A stretch of DNA of 64,000 nt from Chryseobacterium shigense (GTDB taxonomy: Bacteria; Bacteroidota; Bacteroidia; Flavobacteriales; Weeksellaceae). This document shows, one piece after another, positions 16,671-25,865 of this stretch. The DNA lies in assembly GCF_900156575.1 (NCBI RefSeq), contig NZ_FTNY01000006.1, positions 124,001-188,000 on the forward strand. The letters run 5' to 3'. Under the pieces are notes generated by a model. That model did not search any database. It was not told the origin of the DNA and saw only the letters and a list, made by a program, of their open reading frames with translations. Both the position numbers and the translations under genes were made by a program. Numbering within the stretch: the stretch's first letter is position 1; every line of letters begins with the position of its first letter.

Positions 16671-17439
16671 TATTGGCATTAACCTGACCAATAAACAGTT
16701 CTATAACGAACACGAAGAAATTATCAACCGCGCCCTGGATAATGGGGTAGAGCAAATGATCCTCACCGGAACAAGCGTACGCGGAAGTAAAGAATCTGCG
16801 GAGATCGCAGAAGAATATCCTGAGATTTTATTTTCTACAGCAGGAATTCATCCCCATGATGCCAAGTCTTTTAATCAGGAAAGTATCCGGGAACTTAGAA
16901 ACCTTTTGCAATCAGATCAGGTGGTATCGGTAGGCGAGTGCGGACTGGATTTTGAACGGGATTTCTCTCCCAGACCCATTCAGGAAAAATGCTACAGAGC
17001 ACAGCTGGAATTAGCCGTTGAGGTTAATAAACCTCTTTTCCTGCATGAACGATCAGCTTTTAAAAGATTTAATGAAATTACGGATGAATATCTTTCCCGG
17101 TTACCGGAAGCGGTTGTTCATTGCTTCACGGGAACATTAGCGGAAGCCAGAATTTATCTTGATAAAGGATTTTATTTAGGATTTACCGGCGCGATAAGTG
17201 ATGACAAAAGATTTAAACAGCTGGAAGACGTGATCAAATACACTCCGCTGGACCGCATGATGATAGAAACCGACGCCCCGTTCATGCTTCCGAAGAATAT
17301 GCCCCGAATGCAGAACCGCAGGAACGAACCGTCTTTCCTGCCTTATGTAGCACAGACGATCGCCCACTGGAAGAAGATGAGTATTTCTGAAGTCGCGGAG
17401 GAAACCACCGAAACCGCCAGGAATTTTTTCAAACTATAA
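16654..17439 (+). CDS. tatD: TatD family metal-dependent nuclease
   Basis: A 261-residue protein of TatD length and sequence throughout: YIDIGINLTNKQF at the N-terminus, TAGIHPHDA, VGECGLDF, FLHER, VHCFTGT and IETDAPFMLP, with metal ligands in these segments. The N-terminus is the TatD-proper type (D-I-G-x-N-L-T), not the YcfH/YjjV type with HxH. E. coli TatD is a 3'-5' exonuclease on single-stranded DNA and RNA. Here it ends an operon of tRNA-like genes and unknown proteins, so an RNA-trimming role is plausible. A bidirectional terminator follows. Confidence 0.92.
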   Translation: MNTYIDIGINLTNKQFYNEHEEIINRALDNGVEQMILTGTSVRGSKESAEIAEEYPEILFSTAGIHPHDAKSFNQESIRELRNLLQSDQVVSVGECGLDFERDFSPRPIQEKCYRAQLELAVEVNKPLFLHERSAFKRFNEITDEYLSRLPEAVVHCFTGTLAEARIYLDKGFYLGFTGAISDDKRFKQLEDVIKYTPLDRMMIETDAPFMLPKNMPRMQNRRNEPSFLPYVAQTIAHWKKMSISEVAEETTETARNFFKL

Positions 17440-17475
17440 AAAAGAGCTCTACTGATGAAGTAAAGCTCTTTTTTT
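17437..17475. terminator. Bidirectional terminator between tatD and deoD
   Basis: A hairpin AAAGAGCT..TACT/AGTA..AGCTCTTT with an A run before and a T run after, serving both convergent genes. Confidence 0.85.
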
Positions 17476-17515
17476 ATGGCGAAACTGCAAAACCGCAGCT
17501 TAACTTTCTTTTCTG

Positions 17516-18226
17516 TTAAAGACTTTTTATTGCAGATTCCAAAGCCAGTTCCATCATTGGTTTAAGGGCTTTTTCTCTTTCGTCAGCAGAAATTTTTTCG
17601 TGCGTAGGAATAATATCAGTTACCGTAAGAATTGTCGCTGCATTTTTTCCTAAATGCTGTGCATTTGCGAATAATCCGAAAGCTTCCATTTCTACAGCCG
17701 GACAGTTGTATTGGGTAGCAATGGCAGGAACATTAGGATCTTTTCTGTAGAAAATATCGCTGCTGTGTACATTGATCGCTTTGGTAGCTAAAGAAAGCTC
17801 CTGAGCGGTTTCATTGATCGTTCCGAAGATATTTCCCTGATGAGGAAGAATATCATTTTCAATTTCCCATGCATATTTTGCATACGTACTTTCGCTGGCT
17901 GCATTTTCAATATTTAAAATATCAAAAAGCTTAAGGTCTGTCGTATAAGCTCCGCACGTTCCGATTCTGATGATAGTATCTACTTCATACTCTGTAAATA
18001 ACTCAAAAGAATAGATCCCGATGCTCGGAAAGCCCATTCCGCTGGCTCCTACAGTGATCTCTTTTCCTTTGTAAAGACCTGTATAATAAAAGATTCCTCT
18101 TGTTTTGCTTACCAGTTTAGCATTTTCCAAATAATTTTCAGCAATATATTGTGCACGAAGCGGATCCCCCGGCTGCAATACTACTTTAGCAATTTCTCCT
18201 TTTTTTGCACTGATGTGAATACTCAT
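17516..18226 (-). CDS. deoD: Purine-nucleoside phosphorylase DeoD
   Basis: A 236-residue bacterial hexameric PNP. I chose the ATG giving MSIHISAKKGEIAKVVLQPGDPLRAQYIA, which aligns with the start of DeoD; an upstream ATG ten codons earlier adds unrelated sequence. Conserved features: PGDPLRA, the RIGTCGAY phosphate region, PAVEMEAFGLFANA and the VTDIIPTHE tail. It cleaves purine (deoxy)nucleosides with phosphate in the cytosol and would recycle nucleosides from RNA turnover. Monocistronic, convergent with tatD. Confidence 0.95.
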   Translation of the reverse strand: MSIHISAKKGEIAKVVLQPGDPLRAQYIAENYLENAKLVSKTRGIFYYTGLYKGKEITVGASGMGFPSIGIYSFELFTEYEVDTIIRIGTCGAYTTDLKLFDILNIENAASESTYAKYAWEIENDILPHQGNIFGTINETAQELSLATKAINVHSSDIFYRKDPNVPAIATQYNCPAVEMEAFGLFANAQHLGKNAATILTVTDIIPTHEKISADEREKALKPMMELALESAIKSL

Positions 18227-18317
18227 AATGTTATTTTGAAGGGACAAAGATAGCAACTTTTAGATTGAAATATCTAAAGATTTGTAGCTCAATATCCTAA
18301 GTTTTCTAAGCATAAAT

Positions 18318-18421
18318 TCCCCTCCGCCGGAGGGGTGGCAGATCAAAGATCTGACGGGGTGGTCAAAAAAGGAAAAGATTCCCCCAAACCAACCTCATAG
18401 GTTTCCAAAACCTATGAGGTT
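18318..18421. repeat. REP-like hairpins in an intergenic gap
   Basis: The gap between deoD and the ternary system holds three tight hairpins: CCCCTCC-gcc-GGAGGGG, CAGATC-aaa-GATCTG, and a 14-base-pair AACCTCATAGGTTT / AAACCTATGAGGTT. Their sequence and grouping look like dispersed repeats. No gene is seen in 18227-18587. Confidence 0.7.
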
Positions 18422-18575
18422 TAAAATTAAATCAACGCAATCATCTGCACCATCTGCCCAATCCGCGAGAGCAAAAAAACAGAAAAAGACTTTCCTCAGT
18501 AATTAAATCACCAGATTTATGAATAATTCACCTCAAATATTATGTAACGATCAATGATTCTCTGCGAAATAGTTT

Positions 18576-18583
18576 TATTTTTG
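18576..18583 (+). promoter_or_regulatory. Promoter -7 box of the ternary system operon
   Basis: TATTTTTG fits TAnnTTTG and ends four bases before the ATG, implying little or no 5' leader. Confidence 0.5.
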
Positions 18584-18587
18584 TTAG

Positions 18588-19235
18588 ATGATGGAAACCA
18601 GATCCCCATTTCTAGACACTATTTTTCTGCTGCGAAACAGCGGATCCATTACTGTATTTTCAAACCTGCAGGAAATTTCTAAAAAAGAAGAACAGGAAGC
18701 CGGAGATTATTTCGAAACGGAATTTGAAAAAGAAAGGCTGGAATTTTTATCTGCCGACATCAAATGCAGTAAAGAAGCTGCAGTTTGGGGAGCAAAAGTT
18801 CTGTACCACAGTGCTCAGCTGTATCTTATCCGGGAAAATACATCAAAAGATCTGGATAAACTGATTCCGAGGATGAAAGTATCCTCTGATATTTCCTCTG
18901 TTTTGTCTGCAGATTTATCTCTGAGATTTTTATCACAGATCGCTTCCGTATTGCAGACCGCAGATCCATATGATCCTTTGGTGAAGATTCTGGAAAATAT
19001 TCTCACACAGTTTCATTATTCAGGCATAGGATATCCGCTGAATTTAGATAAAATCAACTGGGAAAAGGAGCTTCAGGATAAGGTGTACAGGAAATTGTAT
19101 CTCGAAAGAATTGTTGAAAAGAAAGCCTATTCGCTGGCAGAAATTCCCTATATTAATAAATTGCTTATGGCAGATTTTGGACTTCATAAGGATGTTTACT
19201 GGCGGGATCTAAAAATAGTTGCTCATGGAGATTAA
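18588..19235 (+). CDS. Ternary-system accessory protein, 215 aa
   Basis: First gene of a seven-gene operon with overlapping or nearly contiguous coding regions. The protein is soluble and mostly helical, with no motif I recognise. Position at the head of a MoxR-vWA-beta-propeller cluster suggests one of the small bpX-associated components. A second ATG directly follows the first; either could start translation. It overlaps the next start by 11 bases. Confidence 0.7.
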   Translation: MMETRSPFLDTIFLLRNSGSITVFSNLQEISKKEEQEAGDYFETEFEKERLEFLSADIKCSKEAAVWGAKVLYHSAQLYLIRENTSKDLDKLIPRMKVSSDISSVLSADLSLRFLSQIASVLQTADPYDPLVKILENILTQFHYSGIGYPLNLDKINWEKELQDKVYRKLYLERIVEKKAYSLAEIPYINKLLMADFGLHKDVYWRDLKIVAHGD

Positions 19236-19941
19236 TACTGCAGTTGCATTAGGAGGAATAGTTGCTTCCTACTTTTTTGTGTTCTGTATTTTGGCATATT
19301 ATGCCAATATTTTGATGTTTAAAACGAAAGTGAATGAGATTTGGATGTTCATGTCCTTTTCAAAACCCTTATATGCCTACACCATAAAAAATGATCTCAG
19401 AATTAAGTTTGGCTATATTCCCCTTTCCAGCCTTGTGAAAACGGATTCAGCAGGGGATGTGGGGCTTAATGATGATGAACTGAAGAAATATGATAGGCGG
19501 ACTATGAAAAATGCCTTTATTTTTCATGGAATGATGGGAACTATGCTCACCGTTTTAATTGTTGCTGTCAGTTGGATTTCAGGGTATGATCCCCTTGTGA
19601 TTTTTAAAGATTTCGGAAACCATATCTGGCTGCTGTTTTCAGGAAAGAATGACTTTTCTGGGTTTGTAAATTTTATTCACAGCCAATACACTGCATACGG
19701 GAAGCATTTTTTTATTTTTTTAAGTGTGGGAATATATTTTATTTTTATCTCATTGGTCCTGATGATTTCCTCACTGTATTCCTTCCTATCGGCGCTTATG
19801 GGCCTTGTGATCATAGTTGGATACTTTGTTGTAGGCTTTAAATTTCTAGAACTTCCATTTACTTTTTATATTGATCTTATTCTTTCACTGATTGTAATTG
19901 GATTTATATACTTTTTACTGTTAAGATTTTTCATTAAATAA
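19225..19941 (+). CDS. Membrane protein of the ternary system
   Basis: A 238-residue integral membrane protein. I chose the ATG at 19225 over a TTG six bases earlier. Four to five hydrophobic segments: about 7-29, 105-125 (GTMLTVLIVAVSWI), 170-195, 198-215 and the C-terminal 220-238 (YIDLILSLIVIGFIYFLLL). Between the first two lies a soluble loop rich in acidic residues. It overlaps the preceding gene and is followed six bases later by the MoxR gene, so it probably anchors the complex to the inner membrane. Confidence 0.75.
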   Translation: MEINTAVALGGIVASYFFVFCILAYYANILMFKTKVNEIWMFMSFSKPLYAYTIKNDLRIKFGYIPLSSLVKTDSAGDVGLNDDELKKYDRRTMKNAFIFHGMMGTMLTVLIVAVSWISGYDPLVIFKDFGNHIWLLFSGKNDFSGFVNFIHSQYTAYGKHFFIFLSVGIYFIFISLVLMISSLYSFLSALMGLVIIVGYFVVGFKFLELPFTFYIDLILSLIVIGFIYFLLLRFFIK

Positions 19942-19947
19942 ATACTA

Positions 19948-21081
19948 ATGACTCAAAATATTACAAAACTCAATACCGTTCTCAACTACGTAAAAGACAC
20001 CTTCGTAGGAAAAAATGATGTGGTAGACCTGCTGGGAATATGTCTTCTGGCGAAAGAAAACGCATTTCTGTACGGGCCTCCGGGAACCGCAAAATCGGCA
20101 ATTGTAAGAACGCTGTCCAAAACAGTGAAAGACGGCAAAAACTTTGAATATCTGCTGACCCGTTTCACAGAACCAAACGAAATTTTCGGACCGTTTGACA
20201 TCAGAAAACTAAAAGAAGGTGAACTTCTTACCAATACCGAAGGCATGATGCCGGAAGCTTCACTGGTTTTCCTGGACGAGATCTTCAATGCGAATTCTGC
20301 CATCCTGAATTCACTGTTGACGGCTCTGAACGAAAAGATTTTCAAAAGAGGAAAAGAAACAAAACATCTGCCTGCGCTTATGTTTGTAGGGGCGAGTAAC
20401 GTTCTTCCCGAAGATGAATCTTTGAACGCATTATTTGACCGTTTTCTGGTGAGAATTAATGTAGATTATGTAAATCCTGAACTGCTTCAGCAGGTTCTTC
20501 TTGCCGGGAGAAAGCTGGAAAACGAAACAGAAACGGATATTCCCGAAATTCTGGCAGACGAAATCAGAGAACTTCAGAATCTGTGTAAAGCAGTGGATTT
20601 GAGACCTATTTACGAAGTCTATTTAAATACGATTATCAGCTTAAGAAATACAGGAATTGCGATTTCAGATCGTAGAGCGGTAAAACTTCAGAACCTGATC
20701 GCGGCCAGCGCCCTGATCTGCGGAAGAAATGAAGCGGTACTTTCCGACCTTTGGGTACTGAAACATATCTGGGATACGGAAGAACAGATCGAAATCCTGG
20801 AAGGCATCATCAACAGAACCATTGAAAAAGATGACAACCCGAAATCCCATCCACAGGCGATGCAAAACAAAACTCCGAATCCGGAGGAAGTAATGAAAGA
20901 CGTCAAGATCCTCGTAGAAAAATGGAATAGCGGAACGTTGAGTTTTGAAGAACAGAATGTGATCAAAGATAAATTGAGATACCTGCAGACCCGTTGCGAC
21001 TGGATCAGAAATCCGGAGCAAAAGCAGTATATCCAGCAAGAAATTGAAAGCTTATGGCAGAAGATCCTTCAAAAGGTGTAA
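19948..21081 (+). CDS. MoxR-family AAA+ ATPase
   Basis: A 377-residue AAA+ ATPase. Walker A is GPPGTAKS at residues 43-50, Walker B is LVFLDEIF with D110-E111, and sensor 1 / arginine region is ASNVLPEDESLNALFDRFLVRI. The domain order matches MoxR/RavA proteins, which act as chaperone-like remodellers on vWA-domain partners. Here the partner is encoded two genes downstream. The gene overlaps the next by 28 bases. Family assignment is firm; the client protein is inferred from context. Confidence 0.93.
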   Translation: MTQNITKLNTVLNYVKDTFVGKNDVVDLLGICLLAKENAFLYGPPGTAKSAIVRTLSKTVKDGKNFEYLLTRFTEPNEIFGPFDIRKLKEGELLTNTEGMMPEASLVFLDEIFNANSAILNSLLTALNEKIFKRGKETKHLPALMFVGASNVLPEDESLNALFDRFLVRINVDYVNPELLQQVLLAGRKLENETETDIPEILADEIRELQNLCKAVDLRPIYEVYLNTIISLRNTGIAISDRRAVKLQNLIAASALICGRNEAVLSDLWVLKHIWDTEEQIEILEGIINRTIEKDDNPKSHPQAMQNKTPNPEEVMKDVKILVEKWNSGTLSFEEQNVIKDKLRYLQTRCDWIRNPEQKQYIQQEIESLWQKILQKV

Positions 21082-21797
21082 AAGAATTCTGGGCAGAACT
21101 TCCCCGCGCCGATGAAGATTTTCTGGGCGCTATCCGGGACTGGAAAAATGTACAGATTGCAGTAGACGACGAGACGGTTTGGCTGAAAGGCTTCACCGAT
21201 GAGCAGGCTGTATCCGCAGATCTCCAGCAGCTCCCTAATTTTATGCTGTATGAACTGCGCGATGGACTTTTATTCAAAAAAGAAGCACTGGTCCCAAGCA
21301 AAAAGATGAGAACAGCTTTGCTCTGGTCACCGATAGATAAGGCATTACGGCTTACTTTTCCTGCTTCCAATAATAATTATTTTGGGATCAGCGAAAAAGT
21401 GGAAGTGAGATTGAAGCCTGGAAATGAAGAACATCCTGCCATTGCATTATTAAGTTCAATAACAGAAATTAAAGACAGCATTCCCGCACAGCCGAATTTC
21501 AAACTGGATAAAATAGAATGGGCAGTGATTGACGATAAAGCATTGTTTCTCGGAACACCTCTGTTGAGTCTGCCCGGAAAAACCTATTGGACCAGAGACG
21601 GTCACCTTTTGCCTTCAGGTTTTGATTTCGAATTTAAAAATTTGAGCTCACTCCTGCAGCAGCAATATAACAAAGCGTCGGACAAATGGCTGTTATGGAA
21701 CGAAGACGGAACTTATCTTCCTGTGAAAAAAGAGGATTTCCGGAAACTGTCTGTAAGCTCATTCCGCCTTACTGAAAAAACAAAAGAATGGATTTAA
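21054..21797 (+). CDS. Ternary-system bpX-type protein, 247 aa
   Basis: Soluble 247-residue protein starting inside the MoxR gene and overlapping the vWA gene by ten bases. It is tryptophan-rich and beta-rich (FWAELPRADEDFLGAIRDW, LSLPGKTYWTRDGHLLPSGFDFEF, KWLLWNEDGTYLPV), the style of the bpX domains described for MoxR-vWA-beta-propeller ternary systems. Which bpX subfamily cannot be told by eye. Confidence 0.7.
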   Translation: MAEDPSKGVKEFWAELPRADEDFLGAIRDWKNVQIAVDDETVWLKGFTDEQAVSADLQQLPNFMLYELRDGLLFKKEALVPSKKMRTALLWSPIDKALRLTFPASNNNYFGISEKVEVRLKPGNEEHPAIALLSSITEIKDSIPAQPNFKLDKIEWAVIDDKALFLGTPLLSLPGKTYWTRDGHLLPSGFDFEFKNLSSLLQQQYNKASDKWLLWNEDGTYLPVKKEDFRKLSVSSFRLTEKTKEWI

Positions 21798-24169
21798 ACG
21801 AATATTTCCAATCCTACGAAAACTACTTTTGGGAGTGGGAGACCGACGAGGATATCGCCGGAGATTCCGGATACCATGATCATAATCTCATCTCGATTCC
21901 GGGCGTTGGGGCGATAGCCTACAGACCTTATGTAATGGAGATTCTGAAAGAACTTCAGCCGCAGGGATGGCCTCCTTTCGGGGCATTGCTGATGGTTTTA
22001 TATGCCATGCAGGACGGTTATACAGATTTTGCAGGTCCTTTGAAACATACGGCTAATTTTCACAGCATTGGAAATTTTGATTTCACCGCCGAGAAGAGTA
22101 TTGAGTTTCTTGAAAAGCTGAAATCACTAAACAGAGTTTACAAACATGGACAGAACAGAATTGTTCTGTTTCAGACTCTTTTTCAGAATGCCCATAATAG
22201 GATCGCTCCCGGCAAAGCAGAAATGATCCTGACCATCTACTACAAAAGACCATATATGCTGGCGGCAAGTGCGGAGAAAAAGTATGCAGGGCCATCGGCC
22301 ATCAACAGAGATTTAAGTGCCCTTGATCTGCTAAATGAAAAATTTCCTACAGTACAGTCCATCATTGATGCCATGCGCGATCACATTGATGAGCCTGAGC
22401 TGGATGATGAAGTGGTGGAAGAGGAAACTACCGTAGAAACCGATAAGGATTTTATCCAGCAACTGATCGAAGAACCGAAAACTTTTCAGGTAGGAAGCCT
22501 GATCAAAAGAATATGGAGCGGACTGAGAATTACGATGCGTCATTTATCTCCCGGGGAACAACCCATTGGGGGAATTTCTGATATGGCGAATAAAGGCGAC
22601 CTCCACAGAATGCTGCTTTCCGAATTTGCCAATGAAGATGAGGTGTTCATGAACCGTATTGCAAATAATGAAGCCCTGTACATCCAGAGAGAGATTCCAC
22701 CGGAAGAAAATATATTTGAAAGAGCCATTTTAATTGATACCTCCCTGAGAAACTGGGGAACACCTAAAGTATTGGCGTTTGCATCGGCTATTGCTGTGAT
22801 CAGACATCCGAAAGCCCATTCGGAATGCAAGGTTTTTGCTTTGGGACAGGCCGGATTACCGGTGTCTCTTGATAAAACGGAAGACGTTATTGAAAACCTG
22901 AATCAGGTGAGTCCTATTTTGGAAGTTTCGGAAGCGCTTGCGAAATTTTTTAATGAAGATCATCGGGAAAAAGATCTTGAAGTGTTCTTCATTACCCATC
23001 AGGAAAACCTTGCCGATGAAAAAGTGCGGAAAGTAATTCACGAAAACAGGGACTGCCTGAAATTCCTGATCACGACCTCTTCGGATGGCGAACTGAATTT
23101 TTATAAACACCATAAAGGAGCCCGAAAGCATATTCAAAAGATAAAACTTCCACTACAGGAGTTATGGGCCAATCCGCCCCAGCGTAAACTGAAAGCGACT
23201 ACCATTAATGGCAAGAAAACAGATCTTCCACAAAATTATCCGATCCTGTTTCCGACTCCGTCCAATACAATTGCCCAGTTTTTGTACGAAGGGGAATTTT
23301 ACATTTTAAGCTCAAAAAAACAATTGCTGAAAACGTATCTTTCTGATAATTATTATGACCGCAGCTCCTACGATTACTACAAAACGTATCATGGATGCGA
23401 AGTCCTGATCGAAGATATTTCCGTAAAACCGAGAGGACAGTTTGCCCTGGCGAAAAATAAGCAGCAACAGTTTATTCTCTGCCAATATCAGCCGGATAAA
23501 AAACTCATTTCCAAACTGAATCTGAATACGAAAGAATATTCTGAATTCAACGTTACAGGACTGAATATCCCAAGCTCGTATCATCTGACCTATTTCAGCA
23601 GAAATTTTTATCTGCATCAGCCTACGAATTCTTCCCTTTACAAAATCAGCTTGGAAGGAAATATATCGGTAGAATCTGTTTTTAATGATGACCGTGAAAT
23701 AGACAAAAATATTGCAAAAGCTGAAACCGAAGTAGCTAAACTGAACCGAAGCGGGATGAAAATCATCAGCAATTTCAACCGGATGGGAATCAACGAAAAT
23801 AATAATCTGGTGATCTCGGGAAATGAATTGTGCAGATTATATGACAATTCACTGAACCTTTATAAAAACAGGTTTACGGTGAAGATTCTTGCAGAGCAGA
23901 ACAAAAATAAATTTACATTTCAGGACGGCAGTGAGATCATTACAGATCCCCGTGGAATGCTTACTTTTAATAGCAGCAATACCGGAATTCCTACCTTTTA
24001 TATTCCCTCTACGGAATACGGTTTCCTGGCATTGTCCACCAATACAGAATATGGCGGTTCAGAATATTATCTTCCGAAACAGACGCTTTTGAAAGTGAGA
24101 ACCCTGGAAGAAATATATTCCCAGTATTTAACAGCGTTTATTGATCAAATCCTGGATTATGGAGCTTAG
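21788..24169 (+). CDS. vWA plus beta-propeller protein of the ternary system
   Basis: A 793-residue protein. N-terminal 1-230 includes a helical region with HDHNLISIPGVGAIAYRP. Around 300-460 is a vWA-like domain whose metal site is degenerate: D317-T-S-L-R (AILIDTSLRNWG) in place of DxSxS. Residues about 480-790 are beta-strand repeats of propeller type (FYILSSKKQLLKTYL, GQFALAKNKQQQFILCQYQPDKKLISKLNLNT, SSLYKISLEGNISV). MoxR, vWA and beta-propeller are the three defining parts of the ternary conflict systems found by comparative genomics. A stress- or phage-response role is inferred from that family. Confidence 0.85.
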   Translation: MDLNEYFQSYENYFWEWETDEDIAGDSGYHDHNLISIPGVGAIAYRPYVMEILKELQPQGWPPFGALLMVLYAMQDGYTDFAGPLKHTANFHSIGNFDFTAEKSIEFLEKLKSLNRVYKHGQNRIVLFQTLFQNAHNRIAPGKAEMILTIYYKRPYMLAASAEKKYAGPSAINRDLSALDLLNEKFPTVQSIIDAMRDHIDEPELDDEVVEEETTVETDKDFIQQLIEEPKTFQVGSLIKRIWSGLRITMRHLSPGEQPIGGISDMANKGDLHRMLLSEFANEDEVFMNRIANNEALYIQREIPPEENIFERAILIDTSLRNWGTPKVLAFASAIAVIRHPKAHSECKVFALGQAGLPVSLDKTEDVIENLNQVSPILEVSEALAKFFNEDHREKDLEVFFITHQENLADEKVRKVIHENRDCLKFLITTSSDGELNFYKHHKGARKHIQKIKLPLQELWANPPQRKLKATTINGKKTDLPQNYPILFPTPSNTIAQFLYEGEFYILSSKKQLLKTYLSDNYYDRSSYDYYKTYHGCEVLIEDISVKPRGQFALAKNKQQQFILCQYQPDKKLISKLNLNTKEYSEFNVTGLNIPSSYHLTYFSRNFYLHQPTNSSLYKISLEGNISVESVFNDDREIDKNIAKAETEVAKLNRSGMKIISNFNRMGINENNNLVISGNELCRLYDNSLNLYKNRFTVKILAEQNKNKFTFQDGSEIITDPRGMLTFNSSNTGIPTFYIPSTEYGFLALSTNTEYGGSEYYLPKQTLLKVRTLEEIYSQYLTAFIDQILDYGA

Positions 24170-25865
24170 AATAAAACCTTTTCCGAAAAACAGCTATCCT
24201 AAGAAAGGGGTTTTGATCAAAGACCCGTCACCAAAGGTATGGCTTCACGAAATGGAAGTATTGGGAATCGATCTCAATAAAGTAAAATCGTATGCAATTC
24301 CCGCAGATCAGCCTAATGTTCTGTACGGATGTCTGCTGGTATTTTATCATGAAGCTCCTCAGGAAATTGGGAAGAATGCCTATTTTCAATGTGTAGACGA
24401 TCAACTTTTTATTCCTGAAAATACTATATTTTATCCTAAAATCAATCCGGAAGACTGGCAGTCTGCAGGAACAAGATTGATGATGATGCATCCTGATTTT
24501 GGGTTTGTAAAACTGTCGGAAGAAATAGACTGGCTTTCTGTGCTACAGGAACCTGAAATAGCACAGGGTAAAGTAAGAAAACCTTCGAATGGCGTGAAAA
24601 CACCTCTGCATATTGAGAGTTTTACGGTTGAGATGGATGACGAAAAAATTCTTGCGGCCCTTCAGCAGCCGAAGAATGAGGAAGAGTGGATGAAAAACCT
24701 GCCTTTTGACCTTAAAAAAGTAATGGCCGGGAATAAAAAAGAGATTGAAAAATATTTACAATATATAGAAAAATATCCTGACAGAGCGGTAGAACTGGGT
24801 GTGCCATTGGATATTATGGGAACTTCCCGTGGTGATGGCTTTGGAAACTTTACTTTTGGAAACAGTTGGCTGAGCACCCTGTTTGGAGGCTCCGGAGATA
24901 AAAAAGAAACCGCCGGAACCCGCAATTTCAGAAGAATATTCTGGGCTGTTGTCGTCATTGCGATACTGTTCAGGATTTTTATGCCTTCAGATAAAGACAA
25001 GACGCTGAAAGAAGATTTTCTTGTTTCATCCGGTAAAATCATGAACGGTGCTGATAAAACCCGCGCCGATATGATTGCGTACCAATCCGGTGTGACGGAT
25101 ATTGATATGAAAATTGATTCCATTTACGGAAAAGAAAGAAAAAAACTCTCCCGTGAATATTCTGCGGCCGGTGCCGCCATGTCTAAAGATCAGAACGAAA
25201 GGGAACAGTATAAAAAAGCAGGAGGGAGAAATCTTGGAGAGGTTGGCAACGACATTGAAAAACTCAACAGCAGAGAACAGAGCAGCCGGGATTCTCTGAA
25301 AATTATTTACTCAAAAAAGATAACAAAACATCTGGTTCAGCAGGAAGCCACCATGAAACGCCGCATTTCGGATTCCCTGAAACAATACAGTAAGGGAAAA
25401 CCTGTGAATGGTGAAGTTGTGAAATTTGTTTTAAAGAAAAAGCAGGTGCTCATGGCAGATTCTCTTGGAAAACTGTACGGGACCCTTGATATGATGGAAC
25501 TTCCTCCGTCTCCAATTAAAGATTCAAAAATAGGAAAGCTTGAGTCCGGCGAAAGCAGTTCACCTGAAAAAACAAAAGTTTCAGATATCCTCTATCTTGT
25601 GATTTTTATGTTTGGGGCAGTGGGAATCTATTCTTTTATCTTCAAAAGAAAATCTTTAAACCTTGGCGGAGACAGTGTTCCGCTTTGGGTGAAGATTATT
25701 TTGTCGGTATTCCTTGTGTCCATGCTGGTGTATCTGTTTTATCCACTGATAAAAATGTTCGGTTACAACTGGTTTGTATGGATTCTGGTGATCTGCGTCA
25801 TTCTTCTCCTGTACAGACTGTTCAGCGAAGACAAAACCATTTTAAACCCTGAAGACGATGAATAA
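24159..25865 (+). CDS. Membrane-anchored bpX-type protein of the ternary system
   Basis: A 568-residue protein. I chose the ATG at 24159, overlapping the upstream stop by 11 bases, over an upstream TTG. The N-terminal 200 residues resemble bpX domains (LIKDPSPKVWLHEMEVLGIDL, DWQSAGTRLMMMHPDFGFVKL). One transmembrane segment lies near 255-270 (FWAVVVIAILFRIFM), then a charged coiled region, then hydrophobic segments near 475-490, 508-527 and 533-550. The coiled region between membrane helices suggests a signalling or tethering role. It overlaps the next gene by eight bases. Confidence 0.75.
   Translation: MELRIKPFPKNSYPKKGVLIKDPSPKVWLHEMEVLGIDLNKVKSYAIPADQPNVLYGCLLVFYHEAPQEIGKNAYFQCVDDQLFIPENTIFYPKINPEDWQSAGTRLMMMHPDFGFVKLSEEIDWLSVLQEPEIAQGKVRKPSNGVKTPLHIESFTVEMDDEKILAALQQPKNEEEWMKNLPFDLKKVMAGNKKEIEKYLQYIEKYPDRAVELGVPLDIMGTSRGDGFGNFTFGNSWLSTLFGGSGDKKETAGTRNFRRIFWAVVVIAILFRIFMPSDKDKTLKEDFLVSSGKIMNGADKTRADMIAYQSGVTDIDMKIDSIYGKERKKLSREYSAAGAAMSKDQNEREQYKKAGGRNLGEVGNDIEKLNSREQSSRDSLKIIYSKKITKHLVQQEATMKRRISDSLKQYSKGKPVNGEVVKFVLKKKQVLMADSLGKLYGTLDMMELPPSPIKDSKIGKLESGESSSPEKTKVSDILYLVIFMFGAVGIYSFIFKRKSLNLGGDSVPLWVKIILSVFLVSMLVYLFYPLIKMFGYNWFVWILVICVILLLYRLFSEDKTILNPEDDE

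Noticed and set aside
17516..18226. DeoD as a Detocs-type ATP-degrading effector
   Set aside because: It is a free-standing housekeeping-type purine phosphorylase without a receiver domain and is 13 kb from the kinase operon.
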